DNA of 9,917 bases from Rhodothermia bacterium (GCA_018679295.1 JAHHLP010000187.1:1-9917), one strand, 5' to 3'. Numbered from the stretch's first letter, positions 1 to 7,357 are shown. Numbers and translations are program-made. The notes: generated by a model from the sequence alone, not told the origin.

Positions 1-21
1 GTATGTGTGTAACGCCCCACG

Positions 22-831
22 CTAGGATCCAATCTGCAATTCACCGATGAGTCGTTCGTTGTGACTGGCGCACCAACCGTATGCCTCCAGGACACCTTCG
101 ATCACAGAACCGTCTGTCGTGATCTTGGCCGCCCCTTTTACAGCATCGGTCGCGTTCGCGGGAGCGAACGGATACCCGACGATTTCGAGCGCCGGCAAGT
201 CTCCGTTAGTATCGCCGATGAAGGCGATCTCCTCTAGCTCGACGTTCGTTTCCGTCGCGAGCCAGCGCATTCCGTTTGCCTTATTGAGGGTACGCGGAAT
301 GACATCAATCGATATATGTGTGTGTGCGACAAGGAGATCCGGGTACTGATCCTGTGCCCGCTGCTCTACCAGTGGTACGGCTGCGAAGACTTCATCCTCG
401 ATCGGGCCCGCCAGAGACGCCTGTGTCTTCTTAGCGTGATCGAGGTCCATAGCCGTCCCTGGGGAGATGTCCGTTGTCAGCCAATCTCGCATCTCTCGTA
501 TCTGCCGCTCAAGATCGTCGGTGTAGTCCGGATGCCAGAACCATCGTGACGAGACCGGATCGAACATTCCACCACCTGCCTCAAAGACGACAGGCGTTTG
601 AAGATGCAGCAGTTGGGTCATCGCCTCAACGTATGGATAGGACCTCCCGGAGCAAATGCTTAGCGCCGGCGCCGCACCCATGTTATTTGCTACAGTGACT
701 CCCGCAGACAGGGTGGCCAGCTGATGAAGGCGCTCCCGGTGGAAGGGACGATACGGCTCAGACAGGCACCCGTCGATGTCGGATACGAACAGACGTACCA
801 GCCTTGTGTCGCGGTTGTTGCCCATGCCCAC
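22..831 (-). CDS. HAD-superfamily hydrolase (Cof/sucrose-phosphatase-like phosphatase)
   Basis: The 269-aa protein carries all four HAD motifs. Motif I is SDIDG with the nucleophile/acid pair D18 and D20. Motif II is SGR at 61-63. The motif III lysine is probably K184 in NKANGM. Motif IV is GDTNGD at 206-211. The region between motifs II and III is large enough for the C2-type cap of the Cof, sucrose-phosphatase and archaeal phosphoglycolate-phosphatase group. The family removes phosphate from small metabolites in the cytoplasm; the substrate cannot be read from the sequence. The annotated first codon is GTG at 831; an ATG two codons later (825) is an equally good start. The gene begins 24-30 bp after the fabI stop on the same strand, so the two are probably cotranscribed. 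Family confidence is high, specificity unknown. Confidence 0.88.
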   Translation of the reverse strand: MGMGNNRDTRLVRLFVSDIDGCLSEPYRPFHRERLHQLATLSAGVTVANNMGAAPALSICSGRSYPYVEAMTQLLHLQTPVVFEAGGGMFDPVSSRWFWHPDYTDDLERQIREMRDWLTTDISPGTAMDLDHAKKTQASLAGPIEDEVFAAVPLVEQRAQDQYPDLLVAHTHISIDVIPRTLNKANGMRWLATETNVELEEIAFIGDTNGDLPALEIVGYPFAPANATDAVKGAAKITTDGSVIEGVLEAYGWCASHNERLIGELQIGS

Positions 832-855
832 CAGCTATTGAGGCTATTGAAGACT

Positions 856-1683
856 TCAGGCGCCGAAAGCATTCTTCAGCGCATCGACGAGATCGTCGGT
901 GAAACCCATACTCGAGAACCCGCCATCATGGTAGAGGTTCTGCATCGTCACCATCCGCGTTAGGTCGCTCAGCAGCGAGACGGTGTAGTCGGCACAGCTC
1001 TCGGCATCCGCGTTGCCTAGCGGCGATAGGTGGTCCGCGAAATCAAACATGGAATCGAAGCCTGCTATTCCGGAGCCGGCAGTTGTTCTCGTCGGACTCT
1101 GTGAGATAGTGTTGATACGGATGCCCTGTTTGCCGAGTCGCGATCCGAACGAGCGAGCAATGCTCTCCAGGAGCGCCTTGGCGTCGCCCATCTCCGAGTA
1201 CTTCGAGAAGATGCGTTGGGCCCCGATGTAAGTTAGCGCCACGACGGATGCACCGTCGTTCAATGCGCCGGTCTCGAGCGCCTGACGAACGATGCGGTGC
1301 AGGCTTATCGCTGAGATATCGAGCGTCTTGTGATACCAGTCGTAGTTGAGCTCCTGGTACCCGCGGTTCTTCCTGACGTTGAGGCCCATCCCGATCGAGT
1401 GGACGATGAAGTCCACCCCGCCTAACGAGGATTTGACCGAACCGAATAGCTCCTTTAGCGCGTCGTCGTCGGTTGCGTCCGCCCAGATGATCTCACTGTC
1501 GGTCTTCTCCGCGAGCTTGTCGAGGCCACCCAGTCGCTGCGCTACGGGGGCATTGGAAAGCACAAAGCGTCCACCCTCACGATGAATCGCCTCTGCGATG
1601 GACCACGCAATACTGCTTTCGTTCAGCGCACCAAAGATGACGCCTTTCTTGCCTTTCAGGAGGTCGTGTCCGGAATTAGCCAT
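856..1683 (-). CDS. fabI: Enoyl-[acyl-carrier-protein] reductase (NADH-type, FabI)
   Basis: This is a 275-aa short-chain dehydrogenase/reductase of the FabI family. It reduces trans-2-enoyl-ACP to acyl-ACP, the last step of each round of type II fatty-acid elongation. The N-terminal nucleotide loop GALNESSIAW (residues 18-27) has the FabI-specific pattern rather than GxxxGxG. HSIGMG is at 95-100. The catalytic group lies in TYIGAQRIFSKYSEMGDAK (151-169): Y152, then Y162 and K169 spaced Y-x6-K as in FabI. SQSPTRTTAGSGI (194-206) matches the substrate-loop region. The stretch after HSIGMG, including NVRKNRGYQELNYDW, is longer than in E. coli FabI and resembles the Bacteroidota form. The ATG at 1683 has no clear Shine-Dalgarno. 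It is the first gene of a likely two-gene unit with the HAD phosphatase. Confidence in function is high. Confidence 0.96.
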   Translation of the reverse strand: MANSGHDLLKGKKGVIFGALNESSIAWSIAEAIHREGGRFVLSNAPVAQRLGGLDKLAEKTDSEIIWADATDDDALKELFGSVKSSLGGVDFIVHSIGMGLNVRKNRGYQELNYDWYHKTLDISAISLHRIVRQALETGALNDGASVVALTYIGAQRIFSKYSEMGDAKALLESIARSFGSRLGKQGIRINTISQSPTRTTAGSGIAGFDSMFDFADHLSPLGNADAESCADYTVSLLSDLTRMVTMQNLYHDGGFSSMGFTDDLVDALKNAFGA

Positions 1684-1719
1684 TCTTGCGTTGGGTACTC
1701 ACAATAGACAAAAGGGCTT

Positions 1720-1727
1720 CAAAGGTA
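1720..1727 (-). promoter_or_regulatory. Candidate Bacteroidota-type -7 element for fabI
   Basis: Read on the minus strand this is TACCTTTG, an exact match to the Bacteroidota primary-sigma -7 consensus TAnnTTTG. It lies 37 bp before the fabI ATG, which would give a leader of about 30 nt. No TTTG-like -33 element is visible at the expected distance upstream, so the call rests on one short match. Confidence 0.3.
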
Positions 1728-1815
1728 CCAAAAGACGGACAGGGTTTCTAGCAGGGACGCTGAGCCGAGCCTGGCGCCTTCTTGTGTACCAGGGGGCATC
1801 GATTCACCTCGGTGT

Positions 1816-1832
1816 CAAAAAGGCACTTTTTG
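1816..1832. repeat. A/T-rich inverted repeat upstream of the membrane-protein gene
   Basis: CAAAAAG, a 3-nt spacer GCA, then CTTTTTG form a perfect 7-bp dyad in the fabI/membrane-protein divergent intergenic region, 34 bp before the plus-strand ATG. It could be an operator-like site or a short hairpin. It is too A/T-rich and tight-looped for a strong terminator. Its role is not determined. Confidence 0.35.
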
Positions 1833-1866
1833 CCCGTTGTAATGCAGTGCGGATTTTAGCGCTCAT

Positions 1867-2595
1867 ATGAACAAGTATCGCTCAAAACGACAGAATCGCC
1901 CGGGTGCCGGACGGAGTACGCCCGTTCGGCCGCAGCGTGCCTCCGGCCTCAACGCGCAGACGGTCGGGATCGTTCTCGGCTCCTCCGGCACCCATACGGC
2001 TCTGCTCAACGCTTACTTAACGGCGGCACATCTTGGAGTGGGATTGCTCGTTATGGCTCTCGGCCTCGAGGACATCTTGCTCAACGGACCGACCCGTCCA
2101 ATGATTATTCCGTTTGCAGGCGGATACATGTCTTGCGCGGTCGTCTTCTTCGCGGTGATGCGCGAGACGCGACCCGTCGTGCTGGCCTGGCTGTTGGGGT
2201 TGGCCGATGTCGTCATGCTGTCGACGATCAACAGTCTGACCTATCTGGACTTCGGCGGTGGAGCCGATTTGACGTTCGGGGTAGTCGCGGGCGCCGTATT
2301 CCTTTTGTACGCTGCCTACGGCAATCCGCGGCTATCACTTGCCGTTTCAGGGCTGACTATGGCGATCTTCGCCGCAACCACGCCGCTCTTCGCATCCGCC
2401 CTGGCCGGGAACACCAATGCGATTGCGTTCACATCCATCGCAGCGTTTGTCCTGCTGGGAGCGGTCGCGGCCGGCGCCCACAAGATCGCCATCGAGGTAA
2501 GGAACATCACGACCCGAAAGACGATCGAGCGTCTTGAGCGGATCGACTTCGCCGTCTCGATGCACCGCACTATCGCCGGCGCCACCGACGACTAG
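1867..2595 (+). CDS. Unrecognised six-helix inner-membrane protein
   Basis: I do not recognise this 242-aa protein. A strongly basic N-terminus (residues 1-35, rich in R and K) is followed by six apparent hydrophobic segments at about 47-67, 78-98, 103-123, 133-152, 155-178 and 184-206. The C-terminal tail (207-242) is charged and probably cytoplasmic (VRNITTRKTIERLERIDF). Positive-inside reasoning puts both ends in the cytoplasm. The arrangement resembles a membrane-anchor module like those ahead of signalling domains, but no signalling domain follows. It stands alone on its strand: fabI diverges from it, and the phosphatase gene converges on it with a 3-bp overlap. The ATG at 1867 has no obvious Shine-Dalgarno. 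Gene reality is supported by length, hydrophobic periodicity and fit to its neighbours; function is unknown. Confidence 0.8.
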   Translation: MNKYRSKRQNRPGAGRSTPVRPQRASGLNAQTVGIVLGSSGTHTALLNAYLTAAHLGVGLLVMALGLEDILLNGPTRPMIIPFAGGYMSCAVVFFAVMRETRPVVLAWLLGLADVVMLSTINSLTYLDFGGGADLTFGVVAGAVFLLYAAYGNPRLSLAVSGLTMAIFAATTPLFASALAGNTNAIAFTSIAAFVLLGAVAAGAHKIAIEVRNITTRKTIERLERIDFAVSMHRTIAGATDD

Positions 2596-3404
2596 CTAAA
2601 CACACCGACCAGTGGCTGTAAGACTTCGCGCATCTCATCGTGCAGCCCTCCGTTCGAAGCCAGAATCTGACCGTCGAACAGAACGCTGCTCCCTCCTTCG
2701 AAGGTGGTCACCCGGCCTCCCGCTTCCTCAATGAGGAGCATGCCCGCCGCGATATCCCATGCCATCAGGCCCGTCTCGAAGAAACCATCAAAACGGCCCG
2801 CAGCGAGGTAGGCCAGATCAATCGCCGCACTACCGTGGCGCCTCACTCCACGACATCGAACCATGAACTCCCGAAGGACGGCTAGATACTGATCAACGTG
2901 GCCCACGGAACGATATGGGAATCCGGTTGATATCAGCGCCTCGTCAAGAGACCGGGCATCGCTAACACGCATTGGCACGCCGTTTACGTAGCTGCCGGCC
3001 CCGCGAATCGCCGTGAATGTCTCGCCGCTAACGACTTCGAGGACAACGGCGGCCATCACCGTTTCATCCTCGATCAATCCGATGGAGACTGAATACGGCG
3101 GTACTCCGTGCGTGAAGTTGGTTGTACCGTCGATCGGGTCGATTACCCAACGACGGCTGGCATTCGGCGGCCCTTTATCGTCCTGTTCCTCTTCAGCGAG
3201 GAAACCGTAGTCGGGAAAATGCCGGCGCAGCGACGACACGATGAGTTCTTGCGATGCAACATCGATCTCCGTCACCAGGTCATGGCGTCCTTTTTCGCTT
3301 ACGGCGTTGGCATTCACTCGGCCGCCGTGCAGTCGGATCAGCTCTGCAGCATCGCGAGCGACCGCCGCCGCGGTCTCGAGTTCATGAGTGAACTCATGCT
3401 TCAT
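2592..3404 (-). CDS. Inositol monophosphatase family protein (SuhB-like)
   Basis: The 270-aa protein has the full metal-binding set of the Mg2+-dependent, Li+-sensitive phosphatases. E71 and E72 lie in LAEEEQ, the motif DPIDGTTNF (89-97) gives D89 and D92, and D217 lies in AWDIAAGMLLIEEAGG. The length is typical of the family. Members hydrolyse myo-inositol-1-phosphate or related phosphates such as fructose-1,6-bisphosphate, PAP or histidinol phosphate; the overall pattern is nearest to SuhB/IMPase, but the substrate is not proven. I chose the ATG at 3404 because the sequence from MKHEFTHELE onward matches the usual IMPase N-terminus. A longer in-frame start at 3485 would add a 27-residue non-family extension and run into the divergent lipoprotein gene. 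Its stop overlaps that of the convergent membrane-protein gene. Confidence 0.93.
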   Translation of the reverse strand: MKHEFTHELETAAAVARDAAELIRLHGGRVNANAVSEKGRHDLVTEIDVASQELIVSSLRRHFPDYGFLAEEEQDDKGPPNASRRWVIDPIDGTTNFTHGVPPYSVSIGLIEDETVMAAVVLEVVSGETFTAIRGAGSYVNGVPMRVSDARSLDEALISTGFPYRSVGHVDQYLAVLREFMVRCRGVRRHGSAAIDLAYLAAGRFDGFFETGLMAWDIAAGMLLIEEAGGRVTTFEGGSSVLFDGQILASNGGLHDEMREVLQPLVGVFS

Positions 3405-3459
3405 CGTATCATCAACCAGTTCGTGTAGGGACCCACAGCCTGCGAACGTCGTCCAAGAT

Positions 3460-4254
3460 ATGAACAGTTTCTGCGGCCCGCCCAAGCGTGATTTGACTCA
3501 CAAACCTATTCACAACCTTGTTGCTGCGGTTGCCGTTGGCCTATTCGTTGGGTGTGCAGACCAGCCTCCCGCGCCGCAGCCGGACGCAGCCGACGAAGCC
3601 GTGTTTGCGGCGATAGCCGCGGCGAACTACGAATCAGTGCGCGAGGCTTTTGCCGACCTGAAGGGCCGCACGTATTCCGTTGCGGTCGAGACGCGCGAAA
3701 TGAACGAAGCCGGCACAATCGTCGCCCAGTCCGTTGAACAGTTCGATGCCGGCTACCGAGGTGTGCGGTCGGAGACGGATGCGGGGACGGCCGATCAGCC
3801 GTTCAGTAGAGGATTTCTGTCATTTCTGGTGAAGCCCGACAGCGCCGACGCCCTATCGCATGCACCGCTGGTGCCTAAGCGCCCCGCATTCGCGGATCTA
3901 CGGACGCGTGAGCAGTACAGTTATTCATCACGGCGCGACACGACGGTTTCAGGCACCGCCACTAGCCTTTTTGAGGCGCGAGCCGTTGTACCCTCGCATA
4001 GACAACCGATCCGCTTCGCCAGAATCGGGATCTCTAAGACTGACTCGACGCTTCTCTACATACGCATGGAGAGACACGATGATACCGTCTTCTACGAAGA
4101 GGAATCCTTTGCCGAGTTGACACTCGCTCACGATTCTGCAGGCGCGATCATACCGGCCATGAAATACGTCGAGGTGACTGTCGACGTGCCGTTTGAGCCG
4201 GCCCGGACGTTTATTGTGATAGAGTCCTACTCGTACGACGTCGCTACGCTGTAG
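3460..4254 (+). CDS. Unrecognised exported lipoprotein
   Basis: The 264-aa product has a lipoprotein signal: basic residues K9, R10 and K15, a hydrophobic stretch at about 19-30, and a lipobox ending LFVGC with the lipidated cysteine at 32. A Pro/Ala/Asp-rich linker follows (33-46). The mature part has a short predicted helix (about 46-67) and then alternating short strands, ending in a beta-rich section (EVTVDVPFEP, TFIVIESYSYD). This is loosely reminiscent of outer-membrane lipoproteins with a LolA-like sheet, but I cannot assign a family. The start is uncertain: ATG 3460 gives a rather long n-region, TTG 3493 would give a compact signal peptide, and an ATG at 3388 would overlap the divergent phosphatase gene. 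The gene ends 4 bp from the convergent TPR gene. Confidence 0.75.
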   Translation: MNSFCGPPKRDLTHKPIHNLVAAVAVGLFVGCADQPPAPQPDAADEAVFAAIAAANYESVREAFADLKGRTYSVAVETREMNEAGTIVAQSVEQFDAGYRGVRSETDAGTADQPFSRGFLSFLVKPDSADALSHAPLVPKRPAFADLRTREQYSYSSRRDTTVSGTATSLFEARAVVPSHRQPIRFARIGISKTDSTLLYIRMERHDDTVFYEEESFAELTLAHDSAGAIIPAMKYVEVTVDVPFEPARTFIVIESYSYDVATL

Positions 4255-4258
4255 CAGA

Positions 4259-4942
4259 TCAGTCTGCGCCCGACGAGTCAAGTACCCGGCGCGCGACGCC
4301 AGTCCACACGAGGATGCTGTCTTCTTCTATTCGCCCCCTCGTGACCAGCGATCGCTCCATCGCGGCAGTCAGCGCTTTCACCGCCGCCTCGACATTTCCT
4401 CGAACGGCAAGCACCCTGGCAAGCTGCAACCGGGCATGGCCGTTTTGCGGATCCAGGGCGACCGCCACACGCGCCAACGACTCTGCCTCCTCGAGTCTGT
4501 TGAGGTGAAGCGACTCGACAGACAGGCGAAGGTGAGAGTGCGAGTCGGAAGAAATCGTGGTGGAGGCTCGGCGGAGTGCTGCAAGCGCAGCCGTAGTATC
4601 ACCAACCAAGCGGGCGGCACGCGTCATCAGTAGGTTGACCTCGCCATCCTCCGGCTTTAGCTGAGCGGCCGCCCGGGCATCCTGATAAGCCTCCTCGTTG
4701 CGGTCCATAGCAAGCAGGATCTTCGTTCGGAGGACCAGTGCATCAGAATCGGCAGGCAAGGAGGCAATCACATTGTCAAGTCGCTCCTTTGCCTCAAGCA
4801 GACTACCACCACTCCGCCAAGCCGCTTCGGCCCTCCTGAACTCGGCGCTTTGTGCCGGCGATCGGATATCCTGAGCCGTTGCCGCCAGGGTGTGACCAAG
4901 CAGCAGCAACGCAACGAGAATAGTAGGTTTTGGAAGTCTCAT
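4259..4942 (-). CDS. Exported TPR-repeat protein of unknown function
   Basis: From the ATG at 4942 the product is 227 aa with a clear signal peptide: basic start MRLPK, hydrophobic core at about 7-20, and a probable cleavage near ATAQ (21-24). The remainder is helical and made of about five tetratricopeptide-like units covering roughly 33-200. They show the usual small/large spacing, with units ending in patterns such as AAQLKPEDGEVNLL (92-105) and AVALDPQNGHARLQLA (160-175). TPR proteins act as scaffolds for protein-protein contacts; the export signal puts this one in the periplasm or envelope. In-frame ATGs at 4972 and 4987 would place extra residues before the signal peptide and are less likely. 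It converges on the lipoprotein gene and diverges from birA. No partner can be named. Confidence 0.85.
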   Translation of the reverse strand: MRLPKPTILVALLLLGHTLAATAQDIRSPAQSAEFRRAEAAWRSGGSLLEAKERLDNVIASLPADSDALVLRTKILLAMDRNEEAYQDARAAAQLKPEDGEVNLLMTRAARLVGDTTAALAALRRASTTISSDSHSHLRLSVESLHLNRLEEAESLARVAVALDPQNGHARLQLARVLAVRGNVEAAVKALTAAMERSLVTRGRIEEDSILVWTGVARRVLDSSGAD

Positions 4943-5072
4943 ATTTCGACACTGAAGATAGTCCGGGCGCATCGCCTGGCTGATCACGAGCGTATATTAT
5001 GCCAATCCGTGATTTGGGTTCACCGGTTAGCCAGATTGCGGATGCCCCGACTCGTCCATCCGCTCCTTTACC
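4943..5072. promoter_or_regulatory. Divergent intergenic region between the TPR gene and birA
   Basis: This 130-bp gap must hold the promoters for the minus-strand TPR gene and the plus-strand birA-coaX pair. An AT-rich patch (GCGTATATTATGCC, about 4990-5003) stands out from the GC-rich surroundings and could supply a -10-type element in either direction. I could not find a full promoter with two correctly spaced elements, so only the region is marked. Confidence 0.4.
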
Positions 5073-5831
5073 ATGAAGCTTCGCGGCGACCACCATCATT
5101 TCGACGTTCTGACTTCGACAAACGACACGGCCCGCCAGCTCGCCGAACAGGGTGCTCGAGGAGGAACGCTCGTGACGGCGGACAGTCAGACGGCCGGACG
5201 GGGCAGACACGGTCGGCGTTGGATGTCAAAGCCAGGGCAAAACCTGTTGATGTCCATGATCCTGAGACCACGCTGTTCTAACGAGGAATTGGGAATGGTC
5301 ACTGTACTGAGCGCCCTTGCGGCGGCCGAGACGATCGATGACTTAGCGGCCGTACGTACCTCCATCAAGTGGCCTAACGACATCCAGATTGCTGGTCGGA
5401 AGGTCGGCGGCATCCTGCTCGAGTCGACCCGTGCGGGTAACGCTTCTGGACCCGACTTCGTCATAGTGGGCATGGGAATCAACGTGACGCAAACTGAGTT
5501 TCCGCATGACCTGCGGGACAAAGCGACTTCAATACTGCTCGAATGTGGAACGCAGATCTCGCGCGCCGAACTGGCGGTCAGAATCAAGGACCGCCTGTCC
5601 ATTTACCTGGACGAACTCGAGGGTGGCGGTGGCGAAGCAATTCGTCGCCGCTATGAGTCAAGGCTATCCGGGCTTGGACAGGATGTGGTCTTGCACGCGG
5701 CGTTCGATGACAGTTCGACTGTCGCTGGACAGCTGTCGGGCATCGACCCTTTTGGGGCCGCCATCGTAAAAACCCCCGACGGCGATCTGATAACCTGTCA
5801 CTCCGGCGAAGTAACAACCTCGCCTACGTAA
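5073..5831 (+). CDS. birA: Biotin--[acetyl-CoA-carboxylase] ligase, group I (no HTH)
   Basis: The 252-aa protein ligates biotin, through biotinyl-AMP, to the carrier-protein lysine of biotin enzymes such as acetyl-CoA carboxylase. The catalytic core is complete: TSTNDTA (14-20), the biotinyl-AMP loop GRGRHGRRW (42-50), KWPNDI (99-104) with catalytic K99, GGILLE (112-117) and GMGINV (133-138). A small C-terminal SH3-like domain follows (about 198-248; GLGQDVVL, AGQLSGID, GDLITCHSGEV). The protein starts directly at the catalytic domain with no N-terminal winged helix, so it should be a pure ligase and not a bio-operon repressor. The ATG at 5073 has no Shine-Dalgarno. coaX follows after 39 bp on the same strand and is probably cotranscribed. 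Confidence 0.95.
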   Translation: MKLRGDHHHFDVLTSTNDTARQLAEQGARGGTLVTADSQTAGRGRHGRRWMSKPGQNLLMSMILRPRCSNEELGMVTVLSALAAAETIDDLAAVRTSIKWPNDIQIAGRKVGGILLESTRAGNASGPDFVIVGMGINVTQTEFPHDLRDKATSILLECGTQISRAELAVRIKDRLSIYLDELEGGGGEAIRRRYESRLSGLGQDVVLHAAFDDSSTVAGQLSGIDPFGAAIVKTPDGDLITCHSGEVTTSPT

Positions 5832-5870
5832 GCGATCAGAAGGCATTTCCACGGCTGGGCGTGACCAAAC

Positions 5871-6641
5871 ATGATCTGTGCAATCGATATCGGAAACAGC
5901 TCCTTAAAGGGAGGCCTCTTTGAGCGCGGCAGTCTTAAGGAGACCTTTCGGATCTCAATCGAGGAGGGTGAAGCGGCTGCTGCTGCGGCGGTAGCTGCAA
6001 AGATCAATGCAGCTGGCGTCGACTATCTGGGGGTGTCGAGCGTTGTACCTGCAGTTTCCAGCGCGATACAGAGCGCCGTCGAGTTGGAAGGCAGTGTATC
6101 TGTGTTCGTGCTTACCTATACGGCCGCATTGCCATTCGATCTCCGATATGAAACGCCGGAAACCATGGGTGTCGACCGAATCGCTGCGGCTGCAGGAGCC
6201 TGGGATGGTTTCGGCGGAACGTCGGAGCGTCCTATCGTAGTCGTCGACGCGGGGACGGCAGTCACCGTCGATGTGTTGGTCGACGGGTCCATGCTGGGAG
6301 GATTGATCATCCCGGGGCCCGAGCTGCAGCGGCGCGCGGTCCGGTCCGGAACAGCGCAGCTGCCGGTCGTCGACTTGGAATGGCCGGCACGCGCGATCTC
6401 GCGGAGCACACGCGAAGCCGTTGCTTCAGGAATCATGTTCGGCTTCGTCGACGCTGTACGCGGGATTCTCGTCCGCATCATCGACGAGCTCGGGCAGCAG
6501 CCTCACGTTGTCGTAACGGGTGGATGGGGCAAGCTGCTTTCCAGCAAGATTGCTCAAGTGAATCTACACGACCCGGACCTCGTCCTTCGCGGGCTTGCCG
6601 TGCTGATGGAGTTGAATCGCGTTGATCCGGAAGGCGCCTGA
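5871..6641 (+). CDS. coaX: Type III pantothenate kinase
   Basis: The 256-aa protein phosphorylates pantothenate, the first step of coenzyme A synthesis. It has the ASKHA-fold signatures of CoaX: DIGNS (6-10) as the phosphate-1 motif, YETPETMGVDR (93-103) with the conserved Asp D102, DAGTAVTVD (126-134) as phosphate-2, GGLIIPG (143-149), TAQLP (161-165), the T180/SGIMFG region (180-191) and TGGWG (216-220) as the adenosine motif. Length is typical. Type III enzymes are not related to CoaA and are generally not feedback-inhibited by CoA. An alanine-rich run (35-43) lies in a loop/helix and does not affect motifs. birA-coaX adjacency is common across bacteria and supports both calls. The start at ATG 5871 leaves a 39-bp gap after birA. 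Confidence 0.95.
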   Translation: MICAIDIGNSSLKGGLFERGSLKETFRISIEEGEAAAAAAVAAKINAAGVDYLGVSSVVPAVSSAIQSAVELEGSVSVFVLTYTAALPFDLRYETPETMGVDRIAAAAGAWDGFGGTSERPIVVVDAGTAVTVDVLVDGSMLGGLIIPGPELQRRAVRSGTAQLPVVDLEWPARAISRSTREAVASGIMFGFVDAVRGILVRIIDELGQQPHVVVTGGWGKLLSSKIAQVNLHDPDLVLRGLAVLMELNRVDPEGA

Positions 6642-6658
6642 GTGCTCGTCGGGAGCAC
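6642..6658 (+). terminator. Possible hairpin terminator after coaX
   Basis: GTGCTC, a 5-nt loop GTCGG, then GAGCAC form a perfect 6-bp stem that begins immediately after the coaX stop, in the 71-bp gap between convergent coaX and udk. The following bases (CGATTTCC) include only a three-T run, so it is at best a weak intrinsic terminator. Confidence 0.35.
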
Positions 6659-6712
6659 GATTTCCAACGAGAGAGCGGGCCCACGACCTGCACACTGCCG
6701 ATTGCTCCACGC

Positions 6713-7357
6713 CTACCCGGCGGACTCCTGTTGTTCGGCGTATTTCAAGAGCGCGTCTATACGAGCGAGGACCATGTCGATTGCCACACTGTTGTGCCCG
6801 CCGCGCGGGATGATAACGTCAGCCCGCATCTTGGAGGGTTCGACAAACTGGATATGCATCGGCCGGACGCTGCGCTCATACTGCGCGAGAATCGAATCGA
6901 CGGACCTTCCGCGGTCAAACATGTCGCGACGGAGACGACGCATGAGGCGCACATCCGCCGCGGCATCCACGAAGATCCGGATATCCATCCTCTCGGCCAG
7001 CAATCTTTCCGCCAGAACAAGTATGCCTTCCACTATGACTACGGGGCGCGGCTCAACCTCAGTAACATCAATAGAACGAGCGTGCGTGTTGAAGTCGTAG
7101 ATCGGCTTCGGAACAGTCTTCCAGGCAAGCAAGTCATCCAGATGCCGCCGCATTAGCTCCGTTTCCAGCGCATCGGGATGGTCGAAGTTGACGCCCTGCC
7201 TCTCCTCTTCTGGCAGATGGGTCAGATCATAGTAGTAAGAGTCGTGGTCCAGAACGGCGATGCGGTTCTCACCTATTGCATCAATAACTCGTCGAAGGAC
7301 CGTCGACTTACCGGAGCCCGAACCTCCTGCGATTCCAATGACGACGGGCGTTGGCAT
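6713..7357 (-). CDS. udk: Uridine kinase
   Basis: The 214-aa P-loop kinase phosphorylates uridine and cytidine to UMP and CMP in pyrimidine salvage. It has a Walker A motif GGSGSGKST (11-19), the DHDSYYYDL segment (37-45) with catalytic D39 in the place of the family's DSFY, VNFDHPDAL (56-64), PIYDF (85-89) followed by H92 and RS (94-95) for nucleoside binding, EGIL (110-113), and the lid sequence RRDMFDRGRS (143-152). Length and motif order fit the Udk family, as distinct from phosphoribulokinase. The ATG at 7357 lies 38 bp beyond the yaaA stop on the same strand, so it may be read from the upstream cluster. No Shine-Dalgarno is evident. Confidence 0.95.
   Translation of the reverse strand: MPTPVVIGIAGGSGSGKSTVLRRVIDAIGENRIAVLDHDSYYYDLTHLPEEERQGVNFDHPDALETELMRRHLDDLLAWKTVPKPIYDFNTHARSIDVTEVEPRPVVIVEGILVLAERLLAERMDIRIFVDAAADVRLMRRLRRDMFDRGRSVDSILAQYERSVRPMHIQFVEPSKMRADVIIPRGGHNSVAIDMVLARIDALLKYAEQQESAG

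Noticed and set aside
3405..3485. N-terminal extension of the IMPase-family protein from an ATG at 3485
   Set aside because: The extra 27 residues do not resemble the family N-terminus and would overlap the start of the divergent lipoprotein gene; ATG 3404 gives a standard 270-aa protein.
4850..5281. A 143-codon plus-strand open frame overlapping the TPR gene start and birA
   Set aside because: It runs antisense to the TPR signal peptide and out of frame with the complete BirA catalytic motifs; the translation is rich in Arg, His and Ser, as expected for a shadow frame in GC-rich DNA.
5073..6641. birA-coaX as a novel system
   Set aside because: The two motifs sets are complete and the pairing is already widespread in bacteria; it is an ordinary cofactor-supply unit.
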